From assembly GCF_000170855.1 (NCBI RefSeq), contig NZ_ABCQ01000033.1:1-50596 (forward strand): 50,596 nucleotides of DNA, in the 5' to 3' direction. Positions 26,761-36,846 of the stretch are shown here, in pieces. The notes beneath the pieces were generated by a model, which saw only the letters and a list, made by a program, of their open reading frames with translations, made no database searches and was not told where the DNA came from. The translations under genes and the position numbers were made by a program. Numbering within the stretch: the stretch's first letter is position 1; every line of letters begins with the position of its first letter. The stretch comes from Moritella sp. PE36. GTDB lineage: Bacteria > Pseudomonadota > Gammaproteobacteria > Enterobacterales > Moritellaceae.

Positions 26761-27838
26761 TCAATGTATCGTTTCAACAACACGCACTTTAGCGTGATAC
26801 TTAAACGTACTTGACCAGATGTAACAATTTTATCGCTGCTTTAACGCCATCTAAAATATGAGCGATTGCATCAATACGCTCGCCGACTTTAACAACAGAT
26901 TGTGTTACACGTAGAACGCCATTTTCATCTTCACGAACAATGTAAATATTGTCACCGTAAAGCGTAAATGTAATTGCTGTTTGTGGAACAGTAATTTGAT
27001 CTTTGATTGTTGGTAGGATCACATTAGCGCGTGCAAACATACCTGAACGTAGTTGTGATTCGTTATTTGGAATATCCGCTTGGATTTGAATCAAACCACT
27101 TTGGTAGTTGACAGCAGGCTCGATGGCACTAATTTTACCGTTGAATGCTGTTTCAGGGTAAGCGTCAACAAAAATTTCAACTTCTTGACCTAAATAAACT
27201 TTAGAGATTTGTGTTTGTGGCACGGTGAAACGTAAACGCATCACACTGGTATCTTCTAAACGAACAATTGATGTACCAGCAGATAAATACTCACCTAAAA
27301 ATACATTACGTAAACCAATTTCACCATCGAATGGTGCGGAGATTTGACGACGAGCAATCGTTGCTTTTTGGCTTTCGATATCAGCAAGTAGCGAAGAATA
27401 AGATGCTTCTGATTCATCTAATGCTTCTTTTGATACGGCGTTCTTTTTATAAAGCGCTTCGTATCGTAAGAATTTAGACTTCGCGGCATTCAGTTTTGCT
27501 TGCGAGCTTTTCAGGTTTGCTCTTTCAACGTCAGAATCTAGGCTTACTAATAGTTGGCCTTTCGTTACTTTAGTACCAGAATCAAAAGTGATGCTATCAA
27601 TTTTACCCGCTACTTCATTGGCAATATTGACACCTTGATTAGGTTCGATGAAACCAATCGCTTGAATTGTGGGTATCCAATCTGATGTCTTAGTATCGAC
27701 AACGGTCACTGGAAACTCCGGTTCTGGTCTGTTGGCCATAAATTCGGCTATCTTTTTTTGTTTGAAAAGATTAAAACCAATAACACTGCCAAATAAGGCC
27801 AGCGCAATTAGTAACATGGCAAAGGTCCACTTTTTCAT
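26761..27838 (-). pseudogene. RND periplasmic adaptor (membrane fusion protein) with two frameshifts near its end
   Basis: The adaptor links the RND pump to its outer-membrane channel. Residues 1-334 read normally: an N-terminal membrane anchor, GFIEPNQGVNIANEVAGKI (lipoyl half), a coiled-coil hairpin, RRQISAPFDGEIGLRNVFLG, and a beta-barrel. After ILDGVKA the frame leaves homology and stops after 345 residues. The +1 frame then gives GDKIVTSGQVRLS and the third frame AKVRVVETIH with a stop at 26761. Restoring one G (GCAGCGAT to GCAGGCGAT) and one A (AGTATCAC to AGTAATCAC) rebuilds a normal C-terminus. Only the last 20-odd residues are affected; sequencing error is a serious possibility. Confidence 0.8.
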
Positions 27839-28136
27839 GAATTGATAAACTCCGGGGGTTTTATATAAAAATTATATAAGTTCTGAGGTGAGACTAAGCT
27901 TGTCAATAAATACTTATTAAAGCTCATTCAGATGATGTATTCGTTCTACCCATTTTAGAGGGTAAATGGACTCAATCAAGTGTTTTACAACTTTAAACAG
28001 TTAATTTACGTATATTTACCAAAGAGGTAGGTTTACAGGTTTTTTTGTTGACAACCAACCCAAAATAGTGACAGTCGATTGTCCTAAAATTAAGCATTTA
28101 TGGCTGAATTGAGCGCTTATTTTATTGTTAATGATG

Positions 28137-29853
28137 TTACTGTTGATTGGCCTTACGATAATTCCCTTTATAGTCGAATATACGATGTTCAATTTTCCAG
28201 AAGTACTTTTCTTTTTTGGCAATGACAAAATCCGGTGCGACAAGCTGTTGAATATTGGTAACGATTTGTTCGGCTGTTGTCGCGATGATAGGTGAGCCTG
28301 TGATCGTTCTTGAAAAGATGCTGTAAAACCGTTGGCGTTGCTTGTTATTACTGAAATAGAAGGTTTCTTTGACAACATCGCCGTCTTCATCGTGGTAATT
28401 TAGTTTTATTTTTTCGCCATCTACTTGCGCTGACATACCGGAGCAACGCAGTACTTTACGATCTTTAAGTTGTAGGGCTTTTTTTAATTGATTGTCTGGA
28501 TCGATTAAATCAACATGACACTGCTGGCACTCACGCGCGGCAATGTCATTTTCGGCATTACACTGTGGGCATTGCTTGTATTTAAAACGGTAATTACATT
28601 GTTCTTCACTGCCGTTACTGAGTGCGATTAAACCTTGGCAACGTCGGCCGTAATGTTCGATGATGTCACCATCTGCATCCGTGATCCCCCAAAAAAGATT
28701 GGCAAAGTCACAACTTGGGCAGGGGACTTGTACTAAATCACTATTACTGTTTGGTTTGGTTGAGCCGATTTCAGGTTGGTATAAATCAAATCCATTACCG
28801 GCGTAGTCAATGATCAGACAATCGGTTTTTCCTTCTGCGAGACGTAATCCTCGACCGGCGATTTGTTGATATAAACTCACCGAGTCGGTGCGGCGTAAAA
28901 TGGCAATAACATCGACATGTGGCGCATCAAATCCGGTTGTTAATACGGATACATTGACCAGATATTTGACTTCTTTGGCTTTGAATTGGCGGATCAGTTC
29001 ATCACGTTCTTTGATGGCTGTTTTACCTGTGATGATAGCGGCTTGCTCGTCTGGCAATAGTTTAAATATTTCTTGTGCATGTTTAATACTGGCAGCAAAG
29101 ATCATGATGCCTTGACGATTGGCGGCAAGCTCGATTAATTGCTTACAGATCGCTTGTGTCACACGTGGGCTTTTTGCTAAGAATTGATCTAACTGTACTT
29201 CATTGTATTCCCGTGGTAAATCATCAAACTGATAACGGGCAACTGGCGCATCAATCACTGCAGGTGTCGTTAAGAATCCTTTTTGCACCAGATAGCGTAA
29301 CGGCAGTTCGTAAATACAGCTTTCAAAAGGCGTATCATCTTCTGTTCTCACATAACCTTGATAGTGTTTTTTATATATCCAGCCTTTGTCTAAACGGTAA
29401 GGCGTCGCTGTGAGCCCCAGTACTTTCAGCTTTGGGTTGGTCTTTTGCAAATGACTAATGACTTTTTGGTATTGGCTATCTTCACTTAAACTAACGCGGT
29501 GGCATTCATCAATAATCAACAAGGAGTAAAAACCGTCAAACTTATCCAGATTTCGGCTTAATGATTGAACACTGGCGAACGTTGTTTTGAAACCGTCTTG
29601 TTTCTTGCCTAACCCGGCTGCAAAGATACCGGCTTTAAAACCATCATGTTCAAATTTGCTGTGATTTTGTTCAACTAATTCTTTTACATGGGCAAGAATA
29701 AGGACTGGGTGTCGTGCTAGACGGGCTAATTCAGCCAATACGTGACTTTTACCTGCACCAGTTGGCAGTGTAATGACTGCTGGTAAGATCCGATTTTCTA
29801 AAGTGAGCTAAAGCAGCGTCGACAGCTGCTTGTTGGTAATCGCGAAGAGGCAT
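28137..29853 (-). pseudogene. radD: RadD (YejH) SF2 helicase with a frameshift near the N-terminus
   Basis: RadD is a superfamily 2 helicase-like ATPase of double-strand-break repair that interacts with SSB. Nearly the whole protein is in one frame from TLPTGAGKSHVL. It includes DECHR, GLTATPYR, IIGK-type motif IV-V (VLTTGFDAPHVD), QQIAGRGLRL, and two C-terminal zinc-finger clusters (CPSC, CPQC...CQQC). The first part, MPLRDYQQAAVDAALAHFR, starting at ATG 29853, is in another frame. Removing one base in the AAAA run (29794-29797 on plus) joins them as HFRNRILPAVITLP, the exact length of E. coli RadD. The frameshift is probably a homopolymer artefact or a recent mutation. Confidence 0.85.
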
Positions 29854-30018
29854 ATCAGATTTGTCATTGTTAGGTTATTACATCAAGTGAGATACAGTAT
29901 AACGCAAAGGTATATACGGTATATATGTTTGTTAGAAAATTCATGGTGTTAATAGCTTGTTCGGAAATTGATAAAGTATTGTGCTATTTTTGAGGTAGGT
30001 CTTAACGTATTGTTAATG

Positions 30019-30030
30019 TATACGCGTATA
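30019..30030. promoter_or_regulatory. Palindrome upstream of the thiolase gene
   Basis: TATACGCGTATA is a perfect 12-bp palindrome 33 bp ahead of the thiolase ATG. It could be an operator or chance; it does not match a FadR or PsrA site I know. Confidence 0.3.
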
Positions 30031-30062
30031 GTAAGACTTAAACAAGTATTTAGGAGTAATTG

Positions 30063-31277
30063 ATGATCCCGCAAGCTTTCATTTATGACGCAATTCGAAC
30101 GCCGCGAGGTTTAGGCAAACCCAGTGGTGCTTTGCATGAAGTGAAACCCGTTAATCTATTAGCAGATTTACTCAACCATTTACATGCACGACACGGCTTT
30201 GATACTGACGCGGTGGATGACATAGTATTGGGTTGTGTTACACCTATTGGCGAGCAAGGGGCTGATATTGCTAAAACAGCGGCGTTAGTGGCGGGTTGGA
30301 AAGACAATGTAGCTGGGGTGAGTTTAAATCGATTTTGTGCATCAGGGCTAGAGTCAGTCAATATAGCCGCGATGAAAATACGTTCTGGTTGGGAGCACCT
30401 TGTTATCGCTGGTGGTGTTGAATCCATGTCGCGGGTGAAAATGGGCAGTGATGGTGGCGCTTGGTCGATGGATCCTGAAACCAGTTTAGCGACTGATTAT
30501 ATGCCGCAAGGTATTGGTGCGGATTTAATTGCCACACTCGATGGGTATAGTCGCGAAGATGTAGATACTTTTGCAGCACGTTCCCATCAACGTGCCGCAG
30601 CGGCTTGGCAACGTGGTGCATTCAATAAATCTGTTGTGCCTGTATGCGATCGCAACGGCATGTTATTACTTGATAAAGATCAGCTTGTTCGCCCTGATTG
30701 CTCGGTTAGTTCATTAGCCAAACTTAATCCTGCTTTTGCTCGCCTTGGTCAAACTGCGTTTGATAGCGTCGCTAAACGTCATTATCCACAAGTTGGACAA
30801 ATTCAACATGTCCATACCCCGGGTAACGCGTCTGGGATTGTCGATGGCGCAGCATTAGTGTTAGTGGGGAGTGCTGAAGCGGGTGTTAAATGGGGTTTAA
30901 AACCCAGAGCAAGAATCGTTGCTACTGCTGTGGTTGGTGCCGATCCTACGATTATGTTGACTGGGCCTGTACCAGCCACCAAAAAAGCATTAGCAGTGGC
31001 TGGATTAACCATAGCCGATATTGATTTGTTTGAGGTTAATGAAGCGTTTGCTGCTGTTGTGATGCGTTTTATGAGTGAACTTAATGTCTCGCCTGATATT
31101 GTCAATGTTAATGGTGGTTCTATTGCCATGGGTCATCCACTCGGTGCAACTGGTGCAATTATCTTAGGAACATTGTTAGATGAATTAGAAGCGCGTAATT
31201 TGAAACGTGGCCTTGTAACCTTGTGTGTCGGTGGAGGCATGGGGATCGCAACAATTATTGAACGTGTGGAGGGGTAA
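30063..31277 (+). CDS. Acetyl-CoA C-acyltransferase (thiolase)
   Basis: Thiolases cleave 3-ketoacyl-CoA in the last step of beta-oxidation or run in reverse. The 404-residue protein has the nucleophilic Cys92 in [29 protein letters not shown] with the catalytic His, and the second Cys in [11 protein letters not shown] 30063 is preceded by AGGAG at six bases; the in-frame TTG just before is not needed. It is followed 3 bp later by the multifunctional enzyme gene, forming a two-gene fad-type operon. Sequence alone does not tell whether it is FadA, FadI or a specialised thiolase. Confidence 0.9.
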   Translation: MIPQAFIYDAIRTPRGLGKPSGALHEVKPVNLLADLLNHLHARHGFDTDAVDDIVLGCVTPIGEQGADIAKTAALVAGWKDNVAGVSLNRFCASGLESVNIAAMKIRSGWEHLVIAGGVESMSRVKMGSDGGAWSMDPETSLATDYMPQGIGADLIATLDGYSREDVDTFAARSHQRAAAAWQRGAFNKSVVPVCDRNGMLLLDKDQLVRPDCSVSSLAKLNPAFARLGQTAFDSVAKRHYPQVGQIQHVHTPGNASGIVDGAALVLVGSAEAGVKWGLKPRARIVATAVVGADPTIMLTGPVPATKKALAVAGLTIADIDLFEVNEAFAAVVMRFMSELNVSPDIVNVNGGSIAMGHPLGATGAIILGTLLDELEARNLKRGLVTLCVGGGMGIATIIERVEG

Positions 31278-31280
31278 AGT

Positions 31281-33377
31281 ATGGCATCAATCCGTTTAGA
31301 GCAAGACGATGCAGGGATAGTGCATTTAATTTTCGATAAACCCGCTTCAAAGGTGAATTTACTTGATCGCAGTTTTATTGATGACTATGTCACGACTGTT
31401 AACAAGCTCAAGCTGATGACGTTTACCGGTGTCATTTTACGGTCTGCGAAAACAAGTTTTTTTGCTGGTGGTGATATAACCGAACTGAGTCAAAGTGCCG
31501 AACAAGGTATTGAGGAAAGCTTTCAACTATTGTCTTCGCTTAAAGATGCAATGCGTTGGCTCGAAACGTGTGGCAAACCCGTTGTGGCTTGTATTAATGG
31601 TGCAGCACTTGGTAGTGGCTGGGAGTTAGCATTAGCCTGTCATTATCGCGTAGCGCTGGTTAAAAATGTGCTATTAGGTTTACCTGAAGTCACGTTAGGT
31701 TTAATACCTGGTGTCGGTGGCGTTGTTAGAATGACACGATTACTCGGCTTGAAAGCGGCAATGCCTTATCTACTTAAAGGTAAACAATTTGATAGTGAAG
31801 AGGGCTTTACACTAGGTTTGATAAATCAAACCGCAACATCAAATGTTCAAATGATGGCGCAAGCAACGAATTGGATCTTGTCGCAGCAGCATCCGGTTAG
31901 CCAAGGTTTTGATATAAATGGCTATCAGCTACCGGGTGGTAATATGAGTGACCCTAATGTCGTCAGCATGATTGTTCAAGCGCCTGCTACATTAAAGAAA
32001 AAAACACAAGGCAACCTTCCCGCACCTGAAGCTATCTTATCAGTCATGATTGAATCGACAGAAGTGGATGTTGAAACAGCGTTAAGGTTAGAAACACGTT
32101 ATTTTCTTAGTATCATTCGTGGTCAAGTGGCTAAGAATATGATTAATACGTTTTGGCATCAGCATAATGAAATTAAAGCAGGGGCTTCTCGTCCTCTTGA
32201 TCTGCCGGTGAAGAAATTTAGTAAAGTCGGGGTATTAGGCGCAGGTATGATGGGCGCGGGTATTGCTTATGCATTAGCGAGTCATGGTATTACCGTGATC
32301 TTAAAAGATATTAGTTTGGAAAAAGCGGTCTTTGCTAAGTCATATACAGCATCGATATTAGCTAACTGTAAATTAGAAGATGAAGAAAAATGCACAATTT
32401 TGCAGCGTATTACGCCATCCAAAGAATCAGCAGATTTAATCGGTTGTGATATGGTTATTGAGGCTGTTTTTGAAGACCGTAAGGTTAAGAATCAAGCTAT
32501 CACTGAGATATTGACAGCTGTTGGAGATGAGCTGATCATGGCATCAAACACGTCGACATTACCGATCTCAAGTTTAGCTACTGCGTCGACAAAACCTGAA
32601 AACTTTATTGGGTTACACTTCTTCTCTCCGGTAGACAAAATGCCGCTCGTCGAGATCATTAAAGGCGATAAAACATCATCTGCGACACTGGCAGCAGCTT
32701 ATGACTTAGTAATCCAAATTGGTAAAGTGCCCATTGTGGTTAACGATAGTCGTGGCTTTTTTACTTCGCGTGTGTTTTTTACTTATGTTTCGGAAGGTAT
32801 GCGTATGTTAAGTGAGGGCATTCCCGCTGAAGTTATTGAGAATGCCGCTATTCAAGCCGGATTACCAGTGGGGCCTTTGGCTATTACTGACGAGGTGAGC
32901 CTATCATTGATTGATCATGTGCGGAATCAAGCCCGATTAGATTTTAAAGCCGAAGGTAAAGAGTTGCTTGATAACCCGGCTGATGCTGTGTTAGATAAGC
33001 TTCTGGCATTAAAACGACGTGGAAAACTAGCGGGCGCAGGCTTTTATGATTACAACGGGCAAGGGCACAAGCAATTATGGGCTGGGTTAGTTGATGTATT
33101 TCCGACCCAAGATAACTGGGATATAGAAACAGTCAAAGACCGCTTGTTGTTTGTGCAATCACTCGAAGCACTTAGAGCTTATGAAGAAGGTGTTGTGACA
33201 AGTACGCGCGATGCTAATATCGGTTCTATTTTAGGGTTAGGATTTCCTGCTTGGACGGGTGGCGTTTTACAGTTTATAGATCACCATGGCGTAGATGATT
33301 TTAAGCAGCGCGCAGAGCAATTGTGTGAGCAGTTTGGCCCGCAATTCACGCCAGTAGCTATTTTATCTGAGTGGTAA
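31281..33377 (+). CDS. Multifunctional enoyl-CoA hydratase/3-hydroxyacyl-CoA dehydrogenase (FadB/FadJ-like)
   Basis: A 698-residue fused enzyme for the two middle steps of fatty-acid beta-oxidation. The N-terminal crotonase domain has SAKTSFFAGGDI and NGAALGSGWELALA (near residue 107). The dehydrogenase domain has the NAD motif GAGMMGAGIA near 320, NTSTLPISSLA, and IGLHFFSPVDKMPLVEI. The C-terminal domains end in GFPAWTGGVLQFID. It partners the thiolase three bases upstream, and GAGGGG inside the end of that gene serves as its ribosome site. Its length fits FadJ/FadB; which of the two is not decided. Confidence 0.92.
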   Translation: MASIRLEQDDAGIVHLIFDKPASKVNLLDRSFIDDYVTTVNKLKLMTFTGVILRSAKTSFFAGGDITELSQSAEQGIEESFQLLSSLKDAMRWLETCGKPVVACINGAALGSGWELALACHYRVALVKNVLLGLPEVTLGLIPGVGGVVRMTRLLGLKAAMPYLLKGKQFDSEEGFTLGLINQTATSNVQMMAQATNWILSQQHPVSQGFDINGYQLPGGNMSDPNVVSMIVQAPATLKKKTQGNLPAPEAILSVMIESTEVDVETALRLETRYFLSIIRGQVAKNMINTFWHQHNEIKAGASRPLDLPVKKFSKVGVLGAGMMGAGIAYALASHGITVILKDISLEKAVFAKSYTASILANCKLEDEEKCTILQRITPSKESADLIGCDMVIEAVFEDRKVKNQAITEILTAVGDELIMASNTSTLPISSLATASTKPENFIGLHFFSPVDKMPLVEIIKGDKTSSATLAAAYDLVIQIGKVPIVVNDSRGFFTSRVFFTYVSEGMRMLSEGIPAEVIENAAIQAGLPVGPLAITDEVSLSLIDHVRNQARLDFKAEGKELLDNPADAVLDKLLALKRRGKLAGAGFYDYNGQGHKQLWAGLVDVFPTQDNWDIETVKDRLLFVQSLEALRAYEEGVVTSTRDANIGSILGLGFPAWTGGVLQFIDHHGVDDFKQRAEQLCEQFGPQFTPVAILSEW

Positions 33378-33501
33378 AGCCACTAATCACTGAAAAACTC
33401 AATGATGACCGTTCATAAATTAGGCGATAGTCTTTTAAAACAAATTCACTTAATGTTATTATCCCCGGTTCATGTAACGGTTAACTAGGGAATAATAACT
33501 A

Positions 33502-34358
33502 GTGAAAGTGCCTCAAAGAATACAACCTCTTGTTGATGACGGGCTTGTTGACGAAGTATTACGTCAGTTAATGAGTGGTAAAGAAGCAACGGTATACGTT
33601 GTGCGTTGTGTCAGGAGATCCGTTGCGCGAAGGTATACAAAGACGTAGAGAACCGCAGTTTTAAACAAGCGGTGCAATATCGAGAAGGTCGTAAAGTTCG
33701 TAACAGTCGACGTGCTCGTGCAATGGAAAAAGGCTCTAGCTTTGGGCGTAACGAACAAGAAAAAATATGGCAAAATGCCGAAGTTGATGCGTTATATCGC
33801 TTAGATAATGCAGGTGTGCGCGTTCCTGAGCCTTATGGTTGCTTTGACGGTGTCTTACTCATGGAGTTAGTCACCGATGCTGATGGTTTTGCTGCGCCGC
33901 GTTTAGCGGATGTTGAATTAAGCCCTGAACAGGCTTTAATTGATCATGATAAAGTGATCCATTATGTAAGGCTAATGCTTTGCGATGGACTTATCCATGG
34001 TGATTTATCCGAATTTAATGTGCTTGTTGATGAACATGGACCTGTTATTATTGATTTGCCTCAAGCGGTTGATGCGTCAGCAAACAATAATGCCAAGTGG
34101 ATGCTGGAACGTGATGTTGACAATATGACTCAATATTACGGACAATATGCACCTGAGTTACTTCATACAAAGTATGGTAAAGAGATGTGGGCTTTATACG
34201 AAGCTGCAGAGCTCACTGTTGACGTTGAATTGACCGGTCAGTTTGTTGAGAGTACCGAATCTGCGGATGTAGAAGGTATTTTAGACGAGATTAATGCAGC
34301 ACGAGAAGAAGAACTGGAGCGTTTAGCACGTATTCAATTTGCGGAAGAGGTTGAATAA
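33502..34358 (+). pseudogene. RIO-family serine protein kinase with one frameshift
   Basis: Bacterial RIO1-type kinases are small atypical Ser kinases of unclear role. The reading frame starts at GTG 33502 with MKVPQRIQPLVDDGLVDEVL and the nucleotide loop SGKEATVYVVRC, then shifts. From about 33610 the frame ending at 34358 continues with QEIRCAKVYK (ATP Lys), LLMELVTDADG, HGDLSEFNVLV (catalytic Asp) and IIDLPQAVD. Restoring one G in TTGTGTCAG (as TTGTGGTCAG) gives VVRCGQEIRCAKVYK and a full 286-residue kinase. The second-frame ORF alone would lack the glycine-rich loop. It may be a sequencing error. Confidence 0.85.
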
Positions 34359-34406
34359 CCAGAATTAGTGAATGTTAGATAAGTCATAATTTGAAGTTAA
34401 ATGATG

Positions 34407-34442
34407 AACCCCTTAGCGATGTTAATTTCTAAGGGGTTTTTT
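34407..34442 (+). terminator. Rho-independent terminator after the RIO kinase
   Basis: AACCCCTTAG/CTAAGGGGTT is a 10-bp stem with a 12-nt loop, running into six T. Confidence 0.9.
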
Positions 34443-34504
34443 ATAATGTTGAAATGCGGATTTGATTATTATCCATGTTTCTTAATAGCCTATAAATTTA
34501 GGGG

Positions 34505-34888
34505 CTAACGCGATGTAACGATATCTTGCTCCATGTTTGTTGACGTTTCTTCAGAAACCAATCTATTTGGTCGTAAACCAATGCAATGTTTAGGCATGTC
34601 TTGCTCACGCTCTAAGTATAATGCGCAGTTATATAGATTTTTACGTAATTCGGTATTACTTTCTAATTTGTCTTTACCCCAATAATGTAATTCAAAAATG
34701 AGAAACCAAAAAATCTGCTCTTTTTCACTTGAGACCTTTTCGTCTACGACATCTAGAGATTGCCAATCCTGTAGTACATCCCATACCAAGTTACTTAAAA
34801 CGCTGTAACTGATTTTATGCATGAGAAATTGATTTATATTGTTTGTTAATAGTGCTGATTTCTCATTAATAAATGCGACTGCTTGCAT
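34505..34888 (-). CDS. Unrecognised 127-residue helical protein
   Basis: I do not recognise this protein. It has no signal peptide or membrane span. It is helical, with a Trp-rich middle (LVWDVLQDWQSLD, FWFLIFELHYWGKD) and a cluster NLYNCALYLEREQDMP that could be a ligand or partner site. GGAGA lies six bases before the ATG, so it is probably expressed. It sits alone between the convergent RIO kinase and the co-oriented LysR gene. Confidence 0.55.
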   Translation of the reverse strand: MQAVAFINEKSALLTNNINQFLMHKISYSVLSNLVWDVLQDWQSLDVVDEKVSSEKEQIFWFLIFELHYWGKDKLESNTELRKNLYNCALYLEREQDMPKHCIGLRPNRLVSEETSTNMEQDIVTSR

Positions 34889-34997
34889 TGGTTTATCTCC
34901 ACTTGTTTAAAACTAATTTTAAGTCTAGCCTCAAACCCTAGTTTAGAGACGTTTAGACTTGATTAATAATGCCTAAAAAGTAATAGTTCGATCGTGG

Positions 34998-35903
34998 TCA
35001 CATAATTTTCGCTAAGTGATTGAAATGTTCCTTTAAGAAACTCAATAGCACCCGATGTTTTTTCGAACCCGCGCTTCCCGGTGGAAAAACGCCGTATAGC
35101 TCAATGTTTGATAACTCATAATCAGACAACAGTTGTTCGAGTTTGTGTGAGGCAATCTTGGGGGCGGCATCGTAAAGCGGGATCCTTGCAATACCATGGC
35201 CCCCTTCAACAAATGCTGTACGTGCTGCTGCATTGTTAGTATTTATACTCCCTTTTGGCCTAACGCTATAAGCACGAGTGCCTTTGGATAGCGTTAAGGT
35301 ACTTGAGCTTAATTTATATAATACCCAATTATGTTCATTAAGTTCAGTTGGTGAAACGGGTCTACCATATTTGTTTAAGTAATCAGGTGATGCACATAAG
35401 CAGGTTTTCATTGATATTAATTTTAGTGCTTGCAAGCCTGAATCAACCAATGGTGCGCCTCTGATCGCCAGATCAATTCCTTCTTGCATGATGTTAACGA
35501 TATCATCAGTAAGTATTATGTCCAATTCAATCTTCGGAAACTGGATCTTGAACATGTTTAATGCCGGAACAATTATCTGCAATCCAACATTGACCGGACA
35601 GGTTATCTTTAATAAGCCTTCAGGTTCGTGTTTTAAATTTTCTATTTGTTGATTTGCGGCTTCAGCCTGGTGGGCAATTTCTTGGCAGTGCTGGTAATAT
35701 TGCTGTCCAGCTTCGGTGAGCGTAAAGCTGCGTGTGGTGCGATTAAGTAATTTTAGCCCTAACTGGGTTTCCAGCTTTTTAAGATGGTAACTGACCACTG
35801 CACGTGAGAGGTTTAAATGCCGAGCCGCCGCGGAAAGCGTACCTTGTTCGACAATCTGTGCGTAAACAACCATACTTTTTAATTGTTCAAATGAAACATT
35901 CAT
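34998..35903 (-). CDS. LysR-family transcriptional regulator
   Basis: A 301-residue LysR protein with an N-terminal winged HTH (EQGTLSAAARHLNLSRAVVS, then LETQLGLKLLNRTTR) and a periplasmic-binding-like effector domain. I chose ATG 35903 (MNVSFEQLKSM) because family members start there; the ATG at 35933 lacks a ribosome site. It is divergent from the DJ-1/PfpI-yqhD pair, and LysR proteins usually control the divergent genes, so it is the likely regulator of those aldehyde/dicarbonyl enzymes. E. coli yqhD uses an AraC-type regulator (YqhC) instead. Confidence 0.88.
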   Translation of the reverse strand: MNVSFEQLKSMVVYAQIVEQGTLSAAARHLNLSRAVVSYHLKKLETQLGLKLLNRTTRSFTLTEAGQQYYQHCQEIAHQAEAANQQIENLKHEPEGLLKITCPVNVGLQIIVPALNMFKIQFPKIELDIILTDDIVNIMQEGIDLAIRGAPLVDSGLQALKLISMKTCLCASPDYLNKYGRPVSPTELNEHNWVLYKLSSSTLTLSKGTRAYSVRPKGSINTNNAAARTAFVEGGHGIARIPLYDAAPKIASHKLEQLLSDYELSNIELYGVFPPGSAGSKKHRVLLSFLKEHFNHLAKIM

Positions 35904-36029
35904 AACTAATCCAGATAATGCTAATCGCTGCATTGTATCAAAAAATTGAACAGTGTAGTCAATATACTCTGCATTGTTAGATTATATGTTGAGGTATAGA
36001 CTGTTTCTATTCGCTGTTAACAAGCAGCT

Positions 36030-36080
36030 ATTAATAAGCCAAGTAACGATTAATAAACCAAGTAACGGTTAATAAACAGT
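36030..36080. repeat. Tandem 19-bp repeat in the LysR/PfpI divergent region
   Basis: ATTAATAAGCCAAGTAACG (36030-36048) is followed immediately by a copy with one change (36049-36067) and a partial third (GTTAATAAACAG). It lies just ahead of the PfpI start, where a LysR operator could be. Confidence 0.65.
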
Positions 36081-36132
36081 TGCATAACAGTTTTGACATG
36101 AATTGATGTCTAAATTTAAAATGAGAGAAACT

Positions 36133-36831
36133 ATGATGAATAACAACAGTATGATCAAGAATATTTTAGTGGTTTTAACATCACATGCAGATTTAGGTAA
36201 TACAGGCGAAAAGACCGGTTTTTGGGTTGAAGAGCTCGCTGCACCTTATTATGTGTTCCTTGATGCCGGTATGAACATTACGCTGGCTTCTCCCGCTGGT
36301 GGCAAGCCACCGATTGATCCTAAAAGTGCCGATGAAAGCATGCAAACAGATGCCACTCGTCGTTTTGACGCTGATGATGCCGCACAGCAAGCGCTTGCGA
36401 CAACAGTGAAACTCGTTGATGTAAACGAGCAAGACTTTGATGCCGTATTTTACCCAGGCGGCCACGGTCCACTTTGGGATTTAACGAATAACCAAACATC
36501 AATTGATTTACTCGCTGCGTTTATTGCAAATAACAAACCTGTGTCAGCGGTATGTCATGCAAGTGCGGCGCTACTGAATGTTAAAACACCTGAAGGTGAG
36601 TATGTAATTAAGGGTAAAGCCGTAACAGGTTTTTCAAATACAGAAGAAGATGCTGTACAATTAACTGATATAGTACCATTTTTATTAGAAGATGAGCTTG
36701 TAAAGCGTGGCGGTGACTATCAGAAGGTTGCTGATTGGACGCCGTTTGCTGTACAAGATGGCTTGATCATTACAGGTCAAAATCCAGCGTCTTCTGCATT
36801 AGTAGCTGAAAAACTAATCGCACACGCTTAA
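36133..36831 (+). CDS. DJ-1/PfpI-superfamily protein (glyoxalase III/deglycase-like)
   Basis: A 232-residue member of the class-I glutamine amidotransferase-like superfamily near Hsp31/HchA. The nucleophile elbow has Cys-His in SAVCHASAAL, a Glu lies in the N-terminal EKTGFWVEELAAPY, and YPGGHGPLWDL follows. These proteins convert methylglyoxal to lactate or act as chaperones. The downstream yqhD, 15 bp away, reduces aldehydes, so a shared role in carbonyl detoxification is likely. I chose ATG 36133 because GAGAG precedes it; upstream in-frame ATGs at 36106 and 36121 are possible. Confidence 0.85.
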   Translation: MMNNNSMIKNILVVLTSHADLGNTGEKTGFWVEELAAPYYVFLDAGMNITLASPAGGKPPIDPKSADESMQTDATRRFDADDAAQQALATTVKLVDVNEQDFDAVFYPGGHGPLWDLTNNQTSIDLLAAFIANNKPVSAVCHASAALLNVKTPEGEYVIKGKAVTGFSNTEEDAVQLTDIVPFLLEDELVKRGGDYQKVADWTPFAVQDGLIITGQNPASSALVAEKLIAHA

Positions 36832-36846
36832 TACTAGGAAACAAAC

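Noticed and set aside
23593-27838. RND pump as the exporter partner of DUF1302/DUF1329
   Set aside because: It is an HAE1-type drug pump with its own adaptor on the opposite strand, not the MmpL-like type found with that pair.
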